NCBI RefSeq assembly: GCF_016757215.1
Contig: NZ_JAESIY010000009.1
Coordinates: forward strand, 62,001-126,000
DNA: 64,000 bases
Source: Fulvivirga sediminis
GTDB lineage: Bacteria > Bacteroidota > Bacteroidia > Cytophagales > Cyclobacteriaceae
Direction of reading: 5' to 3'
Part shown: piece after piece, positions 1 through 8,220 of the stretch
Layout: the number at the start of each line of letters is the position of its first letter
How positions within the stretch are numbered: position 1 is the first letter of the stretch
Translations under genes and position numbers: made by a program
Notes under the pieces: generated by a model
Told to the model about the DNA's origin: nothing
The model's database searches: none
The model's input: the letters and a program-made list of their open reading frames with translations, nothing else

Positions 1-956
1 CGTTGTCTGAACTTACATCCTATCACAAAGAAATCACAGTGATTTATTGTGACACTGGGGTAGAAAACCCTGTAATAACAGATTATGTCTACCAGACCTT
101 TGAAAACCTTAAATCAGAATGCCTTAAATTATGCCTGCCGATTAAGTACAAAATTGCTGTACCAAAACTCGATGATAGATTCTTTGTAAAAGTAATAGGT
201 CGTGGGTATCCAACTCCAACAAATATATTTAGATGGTGCACGGACAAGATGAGAATAAACCCTGTAAAACAAATTATAGATGTTCATCCAAAAGCTACTG
301 TTTTATTAGGAATACGTAATGGTGAAAGTAAGCAGAGGGACCGTACAATATCGAAACATTCAAAATCTGAATATTACCTATCCCAATCAGGCTCTAAAAG
401 AAACCAGATTTTCAGTCCAATTATAAACCATTCAATTAAAGATATTTGGTCTACGTTAAAATTCAACAATTTCCCAAAAAGTATTGACTCTCAAAAGCTG
501 GGGGAATTATACAAGGATGCCGGATCAGAGTGTCCTGTATATAGGGAACTACCTGGAAAATCATGTGGAAGCAGTAGATTTGGTTGTTGGACTTGTACAG
601 TAGTAAGAAAGGATAAATCCATTTCCAAAATGATTGAGAATGGTTACTCTCAACTAACTTACTTACATGAATTTCGAAATTGGATTGCTGAGTTTCGAGA
701 CAATACAGAATATAGATGCGCTCAACGAAGAAATGGTCAAATTGGTCTTGGCCCGATTACTTTGGAAGGACGAAAAGTTATATTAGACAAACTATTAGAT
801 GTAGAGTTAAAATCAGGTATTGCACTACTTCAAAAGGAGGAGTTAATACGTATAAAAGAGCTTTGGCAATCAGATTTAAAAAACCCTAATTACATTGAAA
901 AAACAGCTCATAGTCGAGTTGTCAAAGTGAAAACTCACCCTAAGCCTCCCATCTAG
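1..956 (+). CDS. dndC: DndC-like DNA phosphorothioation sulfurtransferase, 5' end cut by window edge
   Basis: PAPS-reductase/ATP-pyrophosphatase family protein resembling DndC, which in phosphorothioate DNA modification works with DndD/DndE to put sulfur into the DNA backbone. Visible: the strand after the nucleotide loop (VIYCDTGVENPV), then IGRGYPTPTNIFRWCTDKM, typical of DndC, and a Cys-rich segment RFGCWTCTVV likely to hold an iron-sulfur cluster. The SGGKDS nucleotide-binding loop should lie just upstream and is missing; the frame is open to base 1, so the TTG at 3 is probably an internal Leu. No dndD or dndE follows; the next gene is convergent. Family call is fairly sure; membership in a complete dnd locus cannot be judged. 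Related PAPS-reductase-like phage or island proteins are the alternative. Confidence 0.75.
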   Translation, partial: LSELTSYHKEITVIYCDTGVENPVITDYVYQTFENLKSECLKLCLPIKYKIAVPKLDDRFFVKVIGRGYPTPTNIFRWCTDKMRINPVKQIIDVHPKATVLLGIRNGESKQRDRTISKHSKSEYYLSQSGSKRNQIFSPIINHSIKDIWSTLKFNNFPKSIDSQKLGELYKDAGSECPVYRELPGKSCGSSRFGCWTCTVVRKDKSISKMIENGYSQLTYLHEFRNWIAEFRDNTEYRCAQRRNGQIGLGPITLEGRKVILDKLLDVELKSGIALLQKEELIRIKELWQSDLKNPNYIEKTAHSRVVKVKTHPKPPI

Positions 957-982
957 CGCGCGTAGCTAAGCAATACGCGTGC
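956..982. other. GC-rich hairpin at the dndC stop codon
   Basis: Nine-base arms GCGCGCGTA (956-964) and TACGCGTGC (974-982) pair with one G-U wobble around a nine-base loop. The left arm starts on the last base of the dndC stop codon. It is strikingly GC-rich for its surroundings. There is no U-run after it on either strand, so it is not a classical intrinsic terminator; it could still protect or end the dndC transcript. Confidence 0.5.
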
Positions 983-1180
983 TCACAACCTATGTGGTAA
1001 ACTGGAAAGTTCATATCTTTAAAATAGCCACAATTCATACGTTATAGTTTATTTTAATCCTATGAAATAAGCCTGCTCCAGCAAGAAGGCTAAAGCTTAG
1101 TGATCATTCGGTTAGAGCCATGCGATTGTTCGAGATATAATCGTCCCTATTTTAATCAAATCGAATAAACAAATGACCCG

Positions 1181-1747
1181 CTATATCTGTGCCTGATAGA
1201 TGATATAAGAATAAACGGCGAACCTCAAAAAGCGGGTGGTGGCTATAAGCAGGAATCTGCCAAATTTAAAGCGAGTCATGCCTACCAGCATGCATACTGC
1301 TGAAAAAGGTATGGGTGTAACGGCTCCTATAAAAATCAAAAAACCGCCAAATCTTCTGAAAAGGTTATGATATTGGTTGACATGTTTAGCCAAAAACCGA
1401 TCAAAAAGCTCCGTACCTTTAAACCGTCGGCCTACGAAATATCCTAACACTCCGGCGCCATAAGAAATGGCCGCAAGAAAAGCGACATTTAAGACATAAG
1501 AATCAAACAAGCCACTGTTTATAGACCAGATCATGAAGAGCTCTGGTGGAATAATACCGAAAACCACCTCTGAGATGGTATAGACCATATAAACTATAAA
1601 AGGCCATTGACCGATATAGTCTAGAAATTCTTGGAAATCAGTGTGCTTCTGAAGAACTATATAAGCCACTATGATCAGGCCCAATACTAACAGCCCCCTC
1701 ACCAGATTCTTTATCAAGAATCTGGATTCATAACTTAGCTTAGGCAT
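1181..1747 (-). CDS. VTT-domain (DedA/YqaA-like) inner membrane protein
   Basis: 188-residue membrane protein with about four to five hydrophobic segments. The central part (GIIPPELFMIW, then GAGVLGYFVGRRFKG, then a GAVTPIPFSAVCMLVGM segment) matches the VTT/SNARE-associated family, whose DedA members act in lipid carrier recycling and membrane homeostasis. The PPE and TPIPF segments correspond to the paired re-entrant loops of the family. Start is ATG. It is the last gene of a leftward run, 15 bases after the GNAT-like gene. Substrate unknown. Confidence 0.72.
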   Translation of the reverse strand: MPKLSYESRFLIKNLVRGLLVLGLIIVAYIVLQKHTDFQEFLDYIGQWPFIVYMVYTISEVVFGIIPPELFMIWSINSGLFDSYVLNVAFLAAISYGAGVLGYFVGRRFKGTELFDRFLAKHVNQYHNLFRRFGGFLIFIGAVTPIPFSAVCMLVGMTRFKFGRFLLIATTRFLRFAVYSYIIYQAQI

Positions 1748-1762
1748 ATTCTAAAATAGGCT

Positions 1763-2929
1763 TTATTGAATAGGACAGCGTTTAAAGGGTTTACTCTCAT
1801 CAAATAATTTGCGATAGGTAACATGGGTCTTAACGATTTCTCCACCCACTTGTTCCACCACCCTGATCATTTTAGGGTTAAAATCTCCTATCCAATTCAT
1901 TTCCAGGTAAGGGTAACGATGGTATTTATCTTGAACCATCTCAGCAGTGGCCAAAACCAAAGCCCCTTCTAAACCTTTACCCTGGTGCTCAGGAGTAATT
2001 CCGAACACCAAGCCGAGCATTTTATTACAGCTTTTTGTCCACTTATGATATAAAAACTTAAGTTTCCCTATCAGGTCAAGCTTTCCATTCACATGCTTAA
2101 AAATCTGGTTTACCTCTGGCAGGTTAATATAAAACGCCACCGGCTCATCTTCATAATAACCAAACCACACTATTTTTTCATCCATGATAGGCTTCATCTG
2201 CTTCATAATGGTCTTAGCCTGTAATGAAGACATTTGAGCCACCCCTTTATGGCGCGCCCAGGCTTTGTTATATACCGTTCTGAAATCTTCGGTATACTTT
2301 TCCATCTTGCGCATGTCCATATGCCTGAAAGAATAGCCAGGAGCATTAAGCATTTTCTTCCCTTTCTCCATAAGCTTAGGAGAAAATGGATCTCTTACTT
2401 TACGCCCAAAAGTGTATTGATTGAAATATAATTGAAAGCCATAGGCTTCAAAAAGGTCTTTATAATAAGGAAAATTGTAGTTACAGTTATAGTTAGGCTC
2501 CAGCTCATATCCATCAACCAACAGCCCCCACCATTTATCTCTTTCTCCAAAGTTAATAGGTCCATCCATGGCCTCCATTCCTCTGGCCTCGAGCCATTCT
2601 TTACCCGTATCAAAAAGCTTGAAGGCAGCTTCTTTATCATTTATACATTCAAAAAAGCCTAACCCACCAGTAGGTTGATCATTGCCTTTGTTTACTGTCT
2701 TTTTATTTATGAATGCTGCTATCCTTCCTATGGTTTCTCCACCATCATTTCTCAAGATCCAGCGGATACATTCTCCACTTCTAAACGCCTTATTTTGTTT
2801 GGTATCAAAAACGGCATCTATATCCTTATCTAATGGGCGAATCCAGGTAGGATGATTTTTGTATAATCTTACCGGAAATTTTATAAACTCTTTCTCGAGC
2901 TCCTTAGAATTTACCTCTAGCATTTTCAT
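1763..2929 (-). CDS. GNAT-like protein of about 388 residues, function unknown
   Basis: Large GNAT-fold protein of a type common in Bacteroidota. The N-terminal part (FIKFPVRLYKNHPTWIRPL) is the typical opening of this family; the C-terminal third carries an acetyl-CoA loop-like motif (GITPEHQGKGLEGAL), followed by a NWIGDFNPKM segment. No signal peptide or membrane segment. The acyl acceptor is unknown. Two ATGs two codons apart (2929 and 2923) are both possible starts. It sits 37 bases after the PAS kinase gene and 15 bases before the VTT gene, suggesting one transcript. Confidence 0.65.
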   Translation of the reverse strand: MKMLEVNSKELEKEFIKFPVRLYKNHPTWIRPLDKDIDAVFDTKQNKAFRSGECIRWILRNDGGETIGRIAAFINKKTVNKGNDQPTGGLGFFECINDKEAAFKLFDTGKEWLEARGMEAMDGPINFGERDKWWGLLVDGYELEPNYNCNYNFPYYKDLFEAYGFQLYFNQYTFGRKVRDPFSPKLMEKGKKMLNAPGYSFRHMDMRKMEKYTEDFRTVYNKAWARHKGVAQMSSLQAKTIMKQMKPIMDEKIVWFGYYEDEPVAFYINLPEVNQIFKHVNGKLDLIGKLKFLYHKWTKSCNKMLGLVFGITPEHQGKGLEGALVLATAEMVQDKYHRYPYLEMNWIGDFNPKMIRVVEQVGGEIVKTHVTYRKLFDESKPFKRCPIQ

Positions 2930-2966
2930 AGCGCAATAATAAGGCTTTATTTCTCATTTTCGCGAC

Positions 2967-5579
2967 TTATATCTCCGGATTCTTATTAGGAATCATAATA
3001 TCAAACATACTACCTTCATGTAGCTTGCTGGTTAATCTAATCTCTCCTCCTAACTTCTCAATAGCATTTTTCACTATATAAAGGCCTATCCCTGATCCTT
3101 CGGAATACTCCGTAGCTCGGTAAAACATTTCGAAAACCTTTGATAGAATGGTCTCATCTATACCTATACCATTGTCCTCAAACCTAATATGAGCCATATT
3201 ATCATTCACCCCTATTTCTATTTTCACATAATGCTCCTCTTTCTGTGGGTCAAGATATTTTATAGCATTAGAAATAAGGTTCCGAAAGATCTCTTGGATA
3301 CGCCACTTATCACTATAGAAAACATGATCAGATATAATTATCCTCTTTTGAATTTCCTTTGCCTTAGGTAAGTAATTTAAATTAGTAAAGCAATCAGAAA
3401 CTATCTGGTTAAAATCAATAGCTTCTAAAGTAACGGCCAATTTCAAGTTTTTGGAATGACTCAGCACATCGTTAATAAAACTATCTAGCTGCTTTACTCT
3501 ATTCTCTATCAAGGATATATACTGACGAATGTCGTCTTCATTTTCTTCATACCCTGCCAAGTTTACCAAACCTAGGATAGAAGACAAAGGTGCCCTTAGG
3601 TCATGAGACACTTTATAGACAAAATTATCAAGTTCATTATTTCTAATCTGCAGTTCGCGTTCTACCTCTGTGCGCTCTGTAATGTCTACGTAGATACCAT
3701 AAATACCTATGGTTTCATTTTTTAAGGATACAGGTACACCGTATATAATTACAGGAATCGTGTGACCATCGCTATGTAAGCGAAAAGATTCCAGCAAACC
3801 AACCTGCCCACTAGCAGTAAGCGTATTTATATCTTTAGCCTCCTGCATCAACTCTTGCGGCACCAAAATGCTATTTAGCTGATTGCCTATCACTTCCTCT
3901 TCTGCAAAGCCAAACATATTCTTAAAGCCTTGATTTACCTGCACTACACTATGGCTTTCATCTAATAGCACTATACCTAGAGGTGAATTATCAAAGAGCT
4001 GGGTAAATAGTAGCTCATTTCTCCGGATAAGCATTTCAGAACGTTTCTTTTCATCAATATCCAGATATGTTCCACATATTTTCTTCACTCTATTATTAGC
4101 ATATCTCTCTACCACTCTACCTCTTACTAAAAGCCAGCGATAGCCATTATTCTTAGTTCTGAAACGATACTCAGCTTCGTAATAGGGTTTAAGACCCGCC
4201 ATATGGTCATCGAGCTTCTGCATAGTTTCATCTACATCATCAGGATGAATATAGCTCGACCACTCCTCTATTGTGAGCTCCAGCTCGCCTGGATCATAGC
4301 CTAGCCTGGCAATCCATGACTTATTAAAAATGATTTTTTTACCATTAACCTTCCACTCCCATAGTGCTAGCTCTGCTCCTTGTAGCGCTACATGCAAACG
4401 CTCCTCAGACAATCTATACCGCTTCTGAGCTAACTTTTTATCAGTAGTATCTAATAACAAGCCATACCTAATAACACTTCCTCCTTTTTTTCGCGCTGGG
4501 CTAGACCTTCCTTCAATCCATTTTTCTTTACCGTTTACTAATAATCGCCCCTCCCACTGCCATTCTGTTACCTTATTTCTAGAAGACTTTGTAGACTTTA
4601 GATAGTTTTTCTTATCTAGTGGGTGAATCAACTCTTCGAGCAGAGAAGCATCATCCCTCACCTCCTCAGAAGTGAGATCAAACATTTCCTCGCAGCCATG
4701 GCTTATATATCTAAAATGCTCACCTCCATTGGGCAGCTCTTCCAGCTCATAAATTACTCCTGGCAGCCCAAGGGTTAACATTTGAAATTTCAAATGTGTG
4801 TCTGTAAGTATCTGCTCAGCCTGCTTCTGAAAAGTAATATCAGAAAGCACCACTACCACTTCTTTCACTATACCCAGGCTATTTTTTACAGGATAAATGT
4901 GGCCTCTCACATATTTTTTCTCTCCTGCCTTATCTTTGTATCGGCTTTTAGATAGAGAAGGATCATAAAAGGTAGGTGGTAATTCTGACGTTTCCCCGCC
5001 AAAACCCTTTTGCACAAAAGGCATAATACCTAAATCAAGAAGTTGATCATCATCGAGAATATTATACCTTTCCAAAAGCTCCATAGCCATATCATCATCC
5101 ATATTCCATAAATCTGCATACGCAGAATTAAAATACTGCATTTTCCCTCCTGGGAAAAAGATGGCCGTTGCTATAGGAGACTCCGCTACTAAAGATTGAT
5201 ATTTGGCCCCTAACTGAATTTGCGAAACCTCCTTAAGCATAATCATACATAAGGTATCTTCACCTCGTGAGTTTAAAGGAGAAAAACTAGGGGAAACAGT
5301 GACAATCTCTGAGTTTGTATAAAGATTATATATGTCAGATGATGAATAACTTTTAGAAAGAAAGGCTCTTTCCGTATGCTTTGCGAAGTCAAAATTCCAG
5401 ATAGACAAGGCCTCTGTAATGATAGTGGACATAACCTCTTCCCGGCTTTTCCCTGTTACTATCTCCATTCGGTTATTCCATCCTAAAATTCGATAGTCTT
5501 TATCTATGATTAAAATTGCCTCGGCATTGAGTTCTATAAAATTCTCAAGTAGCAACCTTGAGGAATCTAATTCATTCAT
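2967..5579 (-). CDS. Soluble multi-PAS sensor histidine kinase
   Basis: 870-residue kinase. About five PAS domains follow one another (roughly 10-125, 127-250, 262-385, 393-512, 525-640), then HisKA with the phospho-accepting His at 659 (SHDLRAP), the N box near 767-771 (NLISNAIKYL), the D-box D802 (EDNGIGID) and the G2 loop 828-833 (GSGIGL). No membrane segment or signal peptide is seen, so sensing is probably cytoplasmic or at the membrane face. No receiver domain and no adjacent response regulator, so it is an orphan kinase. It is first in a likely operon with the GNAT-like and VTT genes. The ligand cannot be deduced. Confidence 0.9.
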   Translation of the reverse strand: MNELDSSRLLLENFIELNAEAILIIDKDYRILGWNNRMEIVTGKSREEVMSTIITEALSIWNFDFAKHTERAFLSKSYSSSDIYNLYTNSEIVTVSPSFSPLNSRGEDTLCMIMLKEVSQIQLGAKYQSLVAESPIATAIFFPGGKMQYFNSAYADLWNMDDDMAMELLERYNILDDDQLLDLGIMPFVQKGFGGETSELPPTFYDPSLSKSRYKDKAGEKKYVRGHIYPVKNSLGIVKEVVVVLSDITFQKQAEQILTDTHLKFQMLTLGLPGVIYELEELPNGGEHFRYISHGCEEMFDLTSEEVRDDASLLEELIHPLDKKNYLKSTKSSRNKVTEWQWEGRLLVNGKEKWIEGRSSPARKKGGSVIRYGLLLDTTDKKLAQKRYRLSEERLHVALQGAELALWEWKVNGKKIIFNKSWIARLGYDPGELELTIEEWSSYIHPDDVDETMQKLDDHMAGLKPYYEAEYRFRTKNNGYRWLLVRGRVVERYANNRVKKICGTYLDIDEKKRSEMLIRRNELLFTQLFDNSPLGIVLLDESHSVVQVNQGFKNMFGFAEEEVIGNQLNSILVPQELMQEAKDINTLTASGQVGLLESFRLHSDGHTIPVIIYGVPVSLKNETIGIYGIYVDITERTEVERELQIRNNELDNFVYKVSHDLRAPLSSILGLVNLAGYEENEDDIRQYISLIENRVKQLDSFINDVLSHSKNLKLAVTLEAIDFNQIVSDCFTNLNYLPKAKEIQKRIIISDHVFYSDKWRIQEIFRNLISNAIKYLDPQKEEHYVKIEIGVNDNMAHIRFEDNGIGIDETILSKVFEMFYRATEYSEGSGIGLYIVKNAIEKLGGEIRLTSKLHEGSMFDIMIPNKNPEI

Positions 5580-5769
5580 ACCACATTGTTATTACCGAAC
5601 TACGCAATATAAGGTTTCTTATTTAGTATTCAAGCACTAAATTGGTTTATTAGCCTGTTTATAACAAAGAAGATTAATATAGTGCGTGTAAGGTGTAGGT
5701 TATTATCTATCATTAATTAACGCTCTCATAATAAATAAGTTAAAAGACGCACTACTTTATTTACTATCA

Positions 5770-6384
5770 TTAAGATTTTCTATATAGATGTGAAGCTACC
5801 ATACCATGAAAAAAAAGCTTTTTATTTATTAATCGAAGTGGCTGATGACTGAGATATTCTTGGAGGTCCAGCAAACCATTAGCCTCAATCCTACTCACTA
5901 TTCTAAAAAAATAGTACATCACCTTTATCAACTGCTTTTGCCACAAGGTCTCCGTGTTACGGAAATCTGCCATAAGCCAAATTCCATCTCTCTTTAAACT
6001 GCGGTATAAAGCCTGTATAATTTTCTTCAAGTTTGACTCACTAAACAGATCTAGGAAAAAAAACGTGAGAATAACATCAAAATCTCCTCTCAGGTCAGCT
6101 TCAGTACCCAATTGGTAATTGATGCACAGATTTTCTAAAGGCCCTCGTCTCCTTGCTCTTTCAATCATAGCCGAGGAGGCTTCTAAATAAATTATCTCTA
6201 AGGGTATATTTAGCTTATTGAGGCTTTCCAGACATGCACCCGTTCCCCCACCAATTATCAATACTTTTGCACCAGCTGGGATAACATTTAAATATTCAAC
6301 CTGAGCACGCAACAATTCTTTTCCATATACCATCCATGACAATACATCATAAATTGGAGCAATAAGGTTAAAGTTATTTTTCAT
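5770..6384 (-). CDS. Class I SAM-dependent methyltransferase, UbiE-like
   Basis: About 204 residues. After a FNLIAPIYDVLSW opening typical of UbiE/MenG-like methyltransferases comes the SAM-binding loop VLIIGGGTGACLESL, then an acidic residue ending the second strand (IIYLEAS) and DVILTFFFLDLF as motif II. Start taken as the ATG at 6384, because it forms an ATGA overlap with the stop of the upstream UbiA-like gene; a longer in-frame extension lies inside that gene. The pairing with a prenyltransferase-like membrane protein suggests methylation of an isoprenoid or quinone-like product, but this is inference. Confidence 0.75.
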   Translation of the reverse strand: MKNNFNLIAPIYDVLSWMVYGKELLRAQVEYLNVIPAGAKVLIIGGGTGACLESLNKLNIPLEIIYLEASSAMIERARRRGPLENLCINYQLGTEADLRGDFDVILTFFFLDLFSESNLKKIIQALYRSLKRDGIWLMADFRNTETLWQKQLIKVMYYFFRIVSRIEANGLLDLQEYLSHQPLRLINKKLFFHGMVASHLYRKS

Positions 6385-7223
6385 AGACCATACAGTATGG
6401 TAACAAAAGGTAATAGAAAAACGGCATCTCCTACCCACCTATACTTCTCGTTTAAGAAAAGATTAGATTTAAAAAAACATAAAGACGAAAGAACCAATAA
6501 CATACAAATCAATGTATACTCGAAGTTTCTCAAACTTGAAAATAAAGCAATAAAAGCAGCCAGTACTAATTGAAAAATAAGAAAAGATTTCAGCATTATA
6601 GTCAGCTTTCTTTCATCCACATGCTGAACAATGGAAGGGAAACTATCTCTAATATCTGAGTTTTTTTCATACAAAGAAAAAATCACAAGATTGGAAAGGG
6701 CTATCATAACAAATTGTATAAAAATAACCGCTACCTGCATGTCTAGCACCCCTTTATATAGGCTAACTGGTCCTACCATAACCCCAGCAGAATACAAAAC
6801 TGCAATCATGAGTTCTTTATGGTAAACAGGCTTCAGCTTAAGGAAATGCAAAAGAAGAAAATAAACCATGACCAAACAGCCAATAGTGACACCTAAAATA
6901 ACAGTTTCTTTAGGAAGGTAAAACACTAATACAGAATTAGCTATTAAGATACTGGCACATAAGAAAGTAAGCACTTTATAATGCTTTTGATGAAAACGAT
7001 GCCTTCGGGTGCCAGCCATATGCTTTAAGCCACGAGCATCTACCAGGTGGTCAAATGTATAAATTAACCATACTGTAAGGCCCAAAATGAGCACAATACA
7101 CCAAGGCAAATTTACTCCTAAAACCTCTGCTACAAATAAGGCGCAAGACACCGCCCCAAAAGCCACATCAAGGCTGAGTAGATTAAAATATTCATACAAC
7201 AACACCAACCTTTTCATATGCAT
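6381..7223 (-). CDS. UbiA-superfamily-like membrane protein
   Basis: About 280 residues with seven to eight hydrophobic helices. Acidic motifs sit where UbiA prenyltransferases bind Mg-diphosphate: YTFDHLVDA after the second helix, and NSDIRDSFPSIVQHVDERK later, but both are degenerate against NDxxDxxxD and DxxxD. Start taken as ATG 7223 (ATG 7217 also possible); a TTG farther out at 7241 falls in the terminator hairpin of the ATP synthase operon and is unlikely. Overlaps the methyltransferase by four bases. Could be a true prenyltransferase or a divergent relative without activity. Confidence 0.5.
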   Translation of the reverse strand: MHMKRLVLLYEYFNLLSLDVAFGAVSCALFVAEVLGVNLPWCIVLILGLTVWLIYTFDHLVDARGLKHMAGTRRHRFHQKHYKVLTFLCASILIANSVLVFYLPKETVILGVTIGCLVMVYFLLLHFLKLKPVYHKELMIAVLYSAGVMVGPVSLYKGVLDMQVAVIFIQFVMIALSNLVIFSLYEKNSDIRDSFPSIVQHVDERKLTIMLKSFLIFQLVLAAFIALFSSLRNFEYTLICMLLVLSSLCFFKSNLFLNEKYRWVGDAVFLLPFVTILYGL

Positions 7224-7235
7224 CGGGCTGATTTT

Positions 7236-7268
7236 AAACAAAAAAGGCGAATCATAATGATTCGCCTT
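7236..7268 (-). terminator. Intrinsic terminator of the ATP synthase operon
   Basis: Perfect 11-base arms (7244-7254 and 7258-7268) with a 3-base loop. Read on the minus strand the stem is followed by a U-rich run (TTTTTGTTT at 7245-7237). It lies 23 bases after the atpG stop and ahead of the UbiA-like gene, so that gene needs its own promoter or read-through. Confidence 0.85.
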
Positions 7269-7290
7269 CCTAATTTATTAAAATTATTTT

Positions 7291-8175
7291 TTAAGAACCT
7301 AAAGCTTCTGCTCCTGCCACAATCTCCAAAATCTCTGTGGTAATAGCTGCTTGCCTTGTTCTGTTATAGGTCAACCTAAGTTGCTTAAGAAGCTCTCCTG
7401 CATTATCAGTAGCCTGATCCATGGCCGTCATTCTGGCTCCATGCTCAGAAGCATTAGATTCCAAAATAGCCTTATATAATTGCACCTTTAACGATTTAGG
7501 TATTAACTCCTTCACAATTTCCTCTTGTGAAGGCTCAAAAATATAATCTATTCCGAAAGATGCATCTTCAGCACCTTCAGGACGCTCAACAGGAAGATAT
7601 TGCTCCACATTGAGTAACTGTGTAGCCACATTCTTAAACTCATTGTAGATAATTTCTACCTTATCGAATTTTTCATCCACAAAAGAATCCATCACGAACT
7701 GAGCCGCCTCAGAGCTTTTTTCAAATGATACTGGAGAAAACATATTCCAGTAATCACTAATTACATTGTAACCTCTTTTGGTGAAGAACTCAAGCGCCTT
7801 TTTCCCGATAGGTAAAATTGTCAACCTACCAGCATCAAACTGCTTCTTATATTTATTTTCAATTACTCTGTTAGTAGCCTTAAATATAGAGCTATTAAAT
7901 GCACCGCAAAGCCCTTTATCTGAAGTAACTACAATCAGAAGTATATTATCCTCAGCTCTTTCCTCAGAGTATTTGGTTGAATTATTATCATCACCAGGAA
8001 GTGCTGACAAGTTCTTCAAAATGCCAGACAGCTTCTGAGCATAAGGACGCATTTGTAAAATATTATCCTGTGCTCTCTTCAGCTTAGCAGCCGCCACCAT
8101 TTTCATAGCTTTAGTGATCTGCTGAGTAGAGTTAACAGACTGTATTCTCGCTTTTACTTCTTTTAAATTCGCCAT
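7291..8175 (-). CDS. atpG: ATP synthase F1 gamma subunit
   Basis: 294 residues, the normal family length. Central rotor shaft of F1: the N-terminal helix (KARIQSVNSTQQITKAMKMV) and the C-terminal helix (TYNRTRQAAITTEILEIV) form the coiled coil that turns inside the alpha3beta3 head. The middle carries the Rossmann-like foot (VTSDKGLCGAFNSSI). Last gene of the cluster, 45 bases after atpA and followed by a strong terminator; atpD and atpC are not next to it. Confidence 0.97.
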   Translation of the reverse strand: MANLKEVKARIQSVNSTQQITKAMKMVAAAKLKRAQDNILQMRPYAQKLSGILKNLSALPGDDNNSTKYSEERAEDNILLIVVTSDKGLCGAFNSSIFKATNRVIENKYKKQFDAGRLTILPIGKKALEFFTKRGYNVISDYWNMFSPVSFEKSSEAAQFVMDSFVDEKFDKVEIIYNEFKNVATQLLNVEQYLPVERPEGAEDASFGIDYIFEPSQEEIVKELIPKSLKVQLYKAILESNASEHGARMTAMDQATDNAGELLKQLRLTYNRTRQAAITTEILEIVAGAEALGS

Positions 8176-8220
8176 TTATCGAATTAAGTTACCAGGGTGC
8201 ATTACACACCCTGAAAATGA

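Noticed and set aside
956-982. Hairpin considered as an integron attC or transposon end
   Set aside because: No R/L box core sites, no integrase or cassette array, and no flanking direct repeats were seen.
1062-1100. Imperfect inverted repeat (AGCCT/AGGCT) as a terminator for the VTT gene
   Set aside because: Only five paired bases and no U-run on the minus strand.
7224-7241. Longer start (TTG at 7241) for the UbiA-like gene
   Set aside because: It falls in the U-run of the ATP synthase terminator; ATGs at 7223 and 7217 are better placed.
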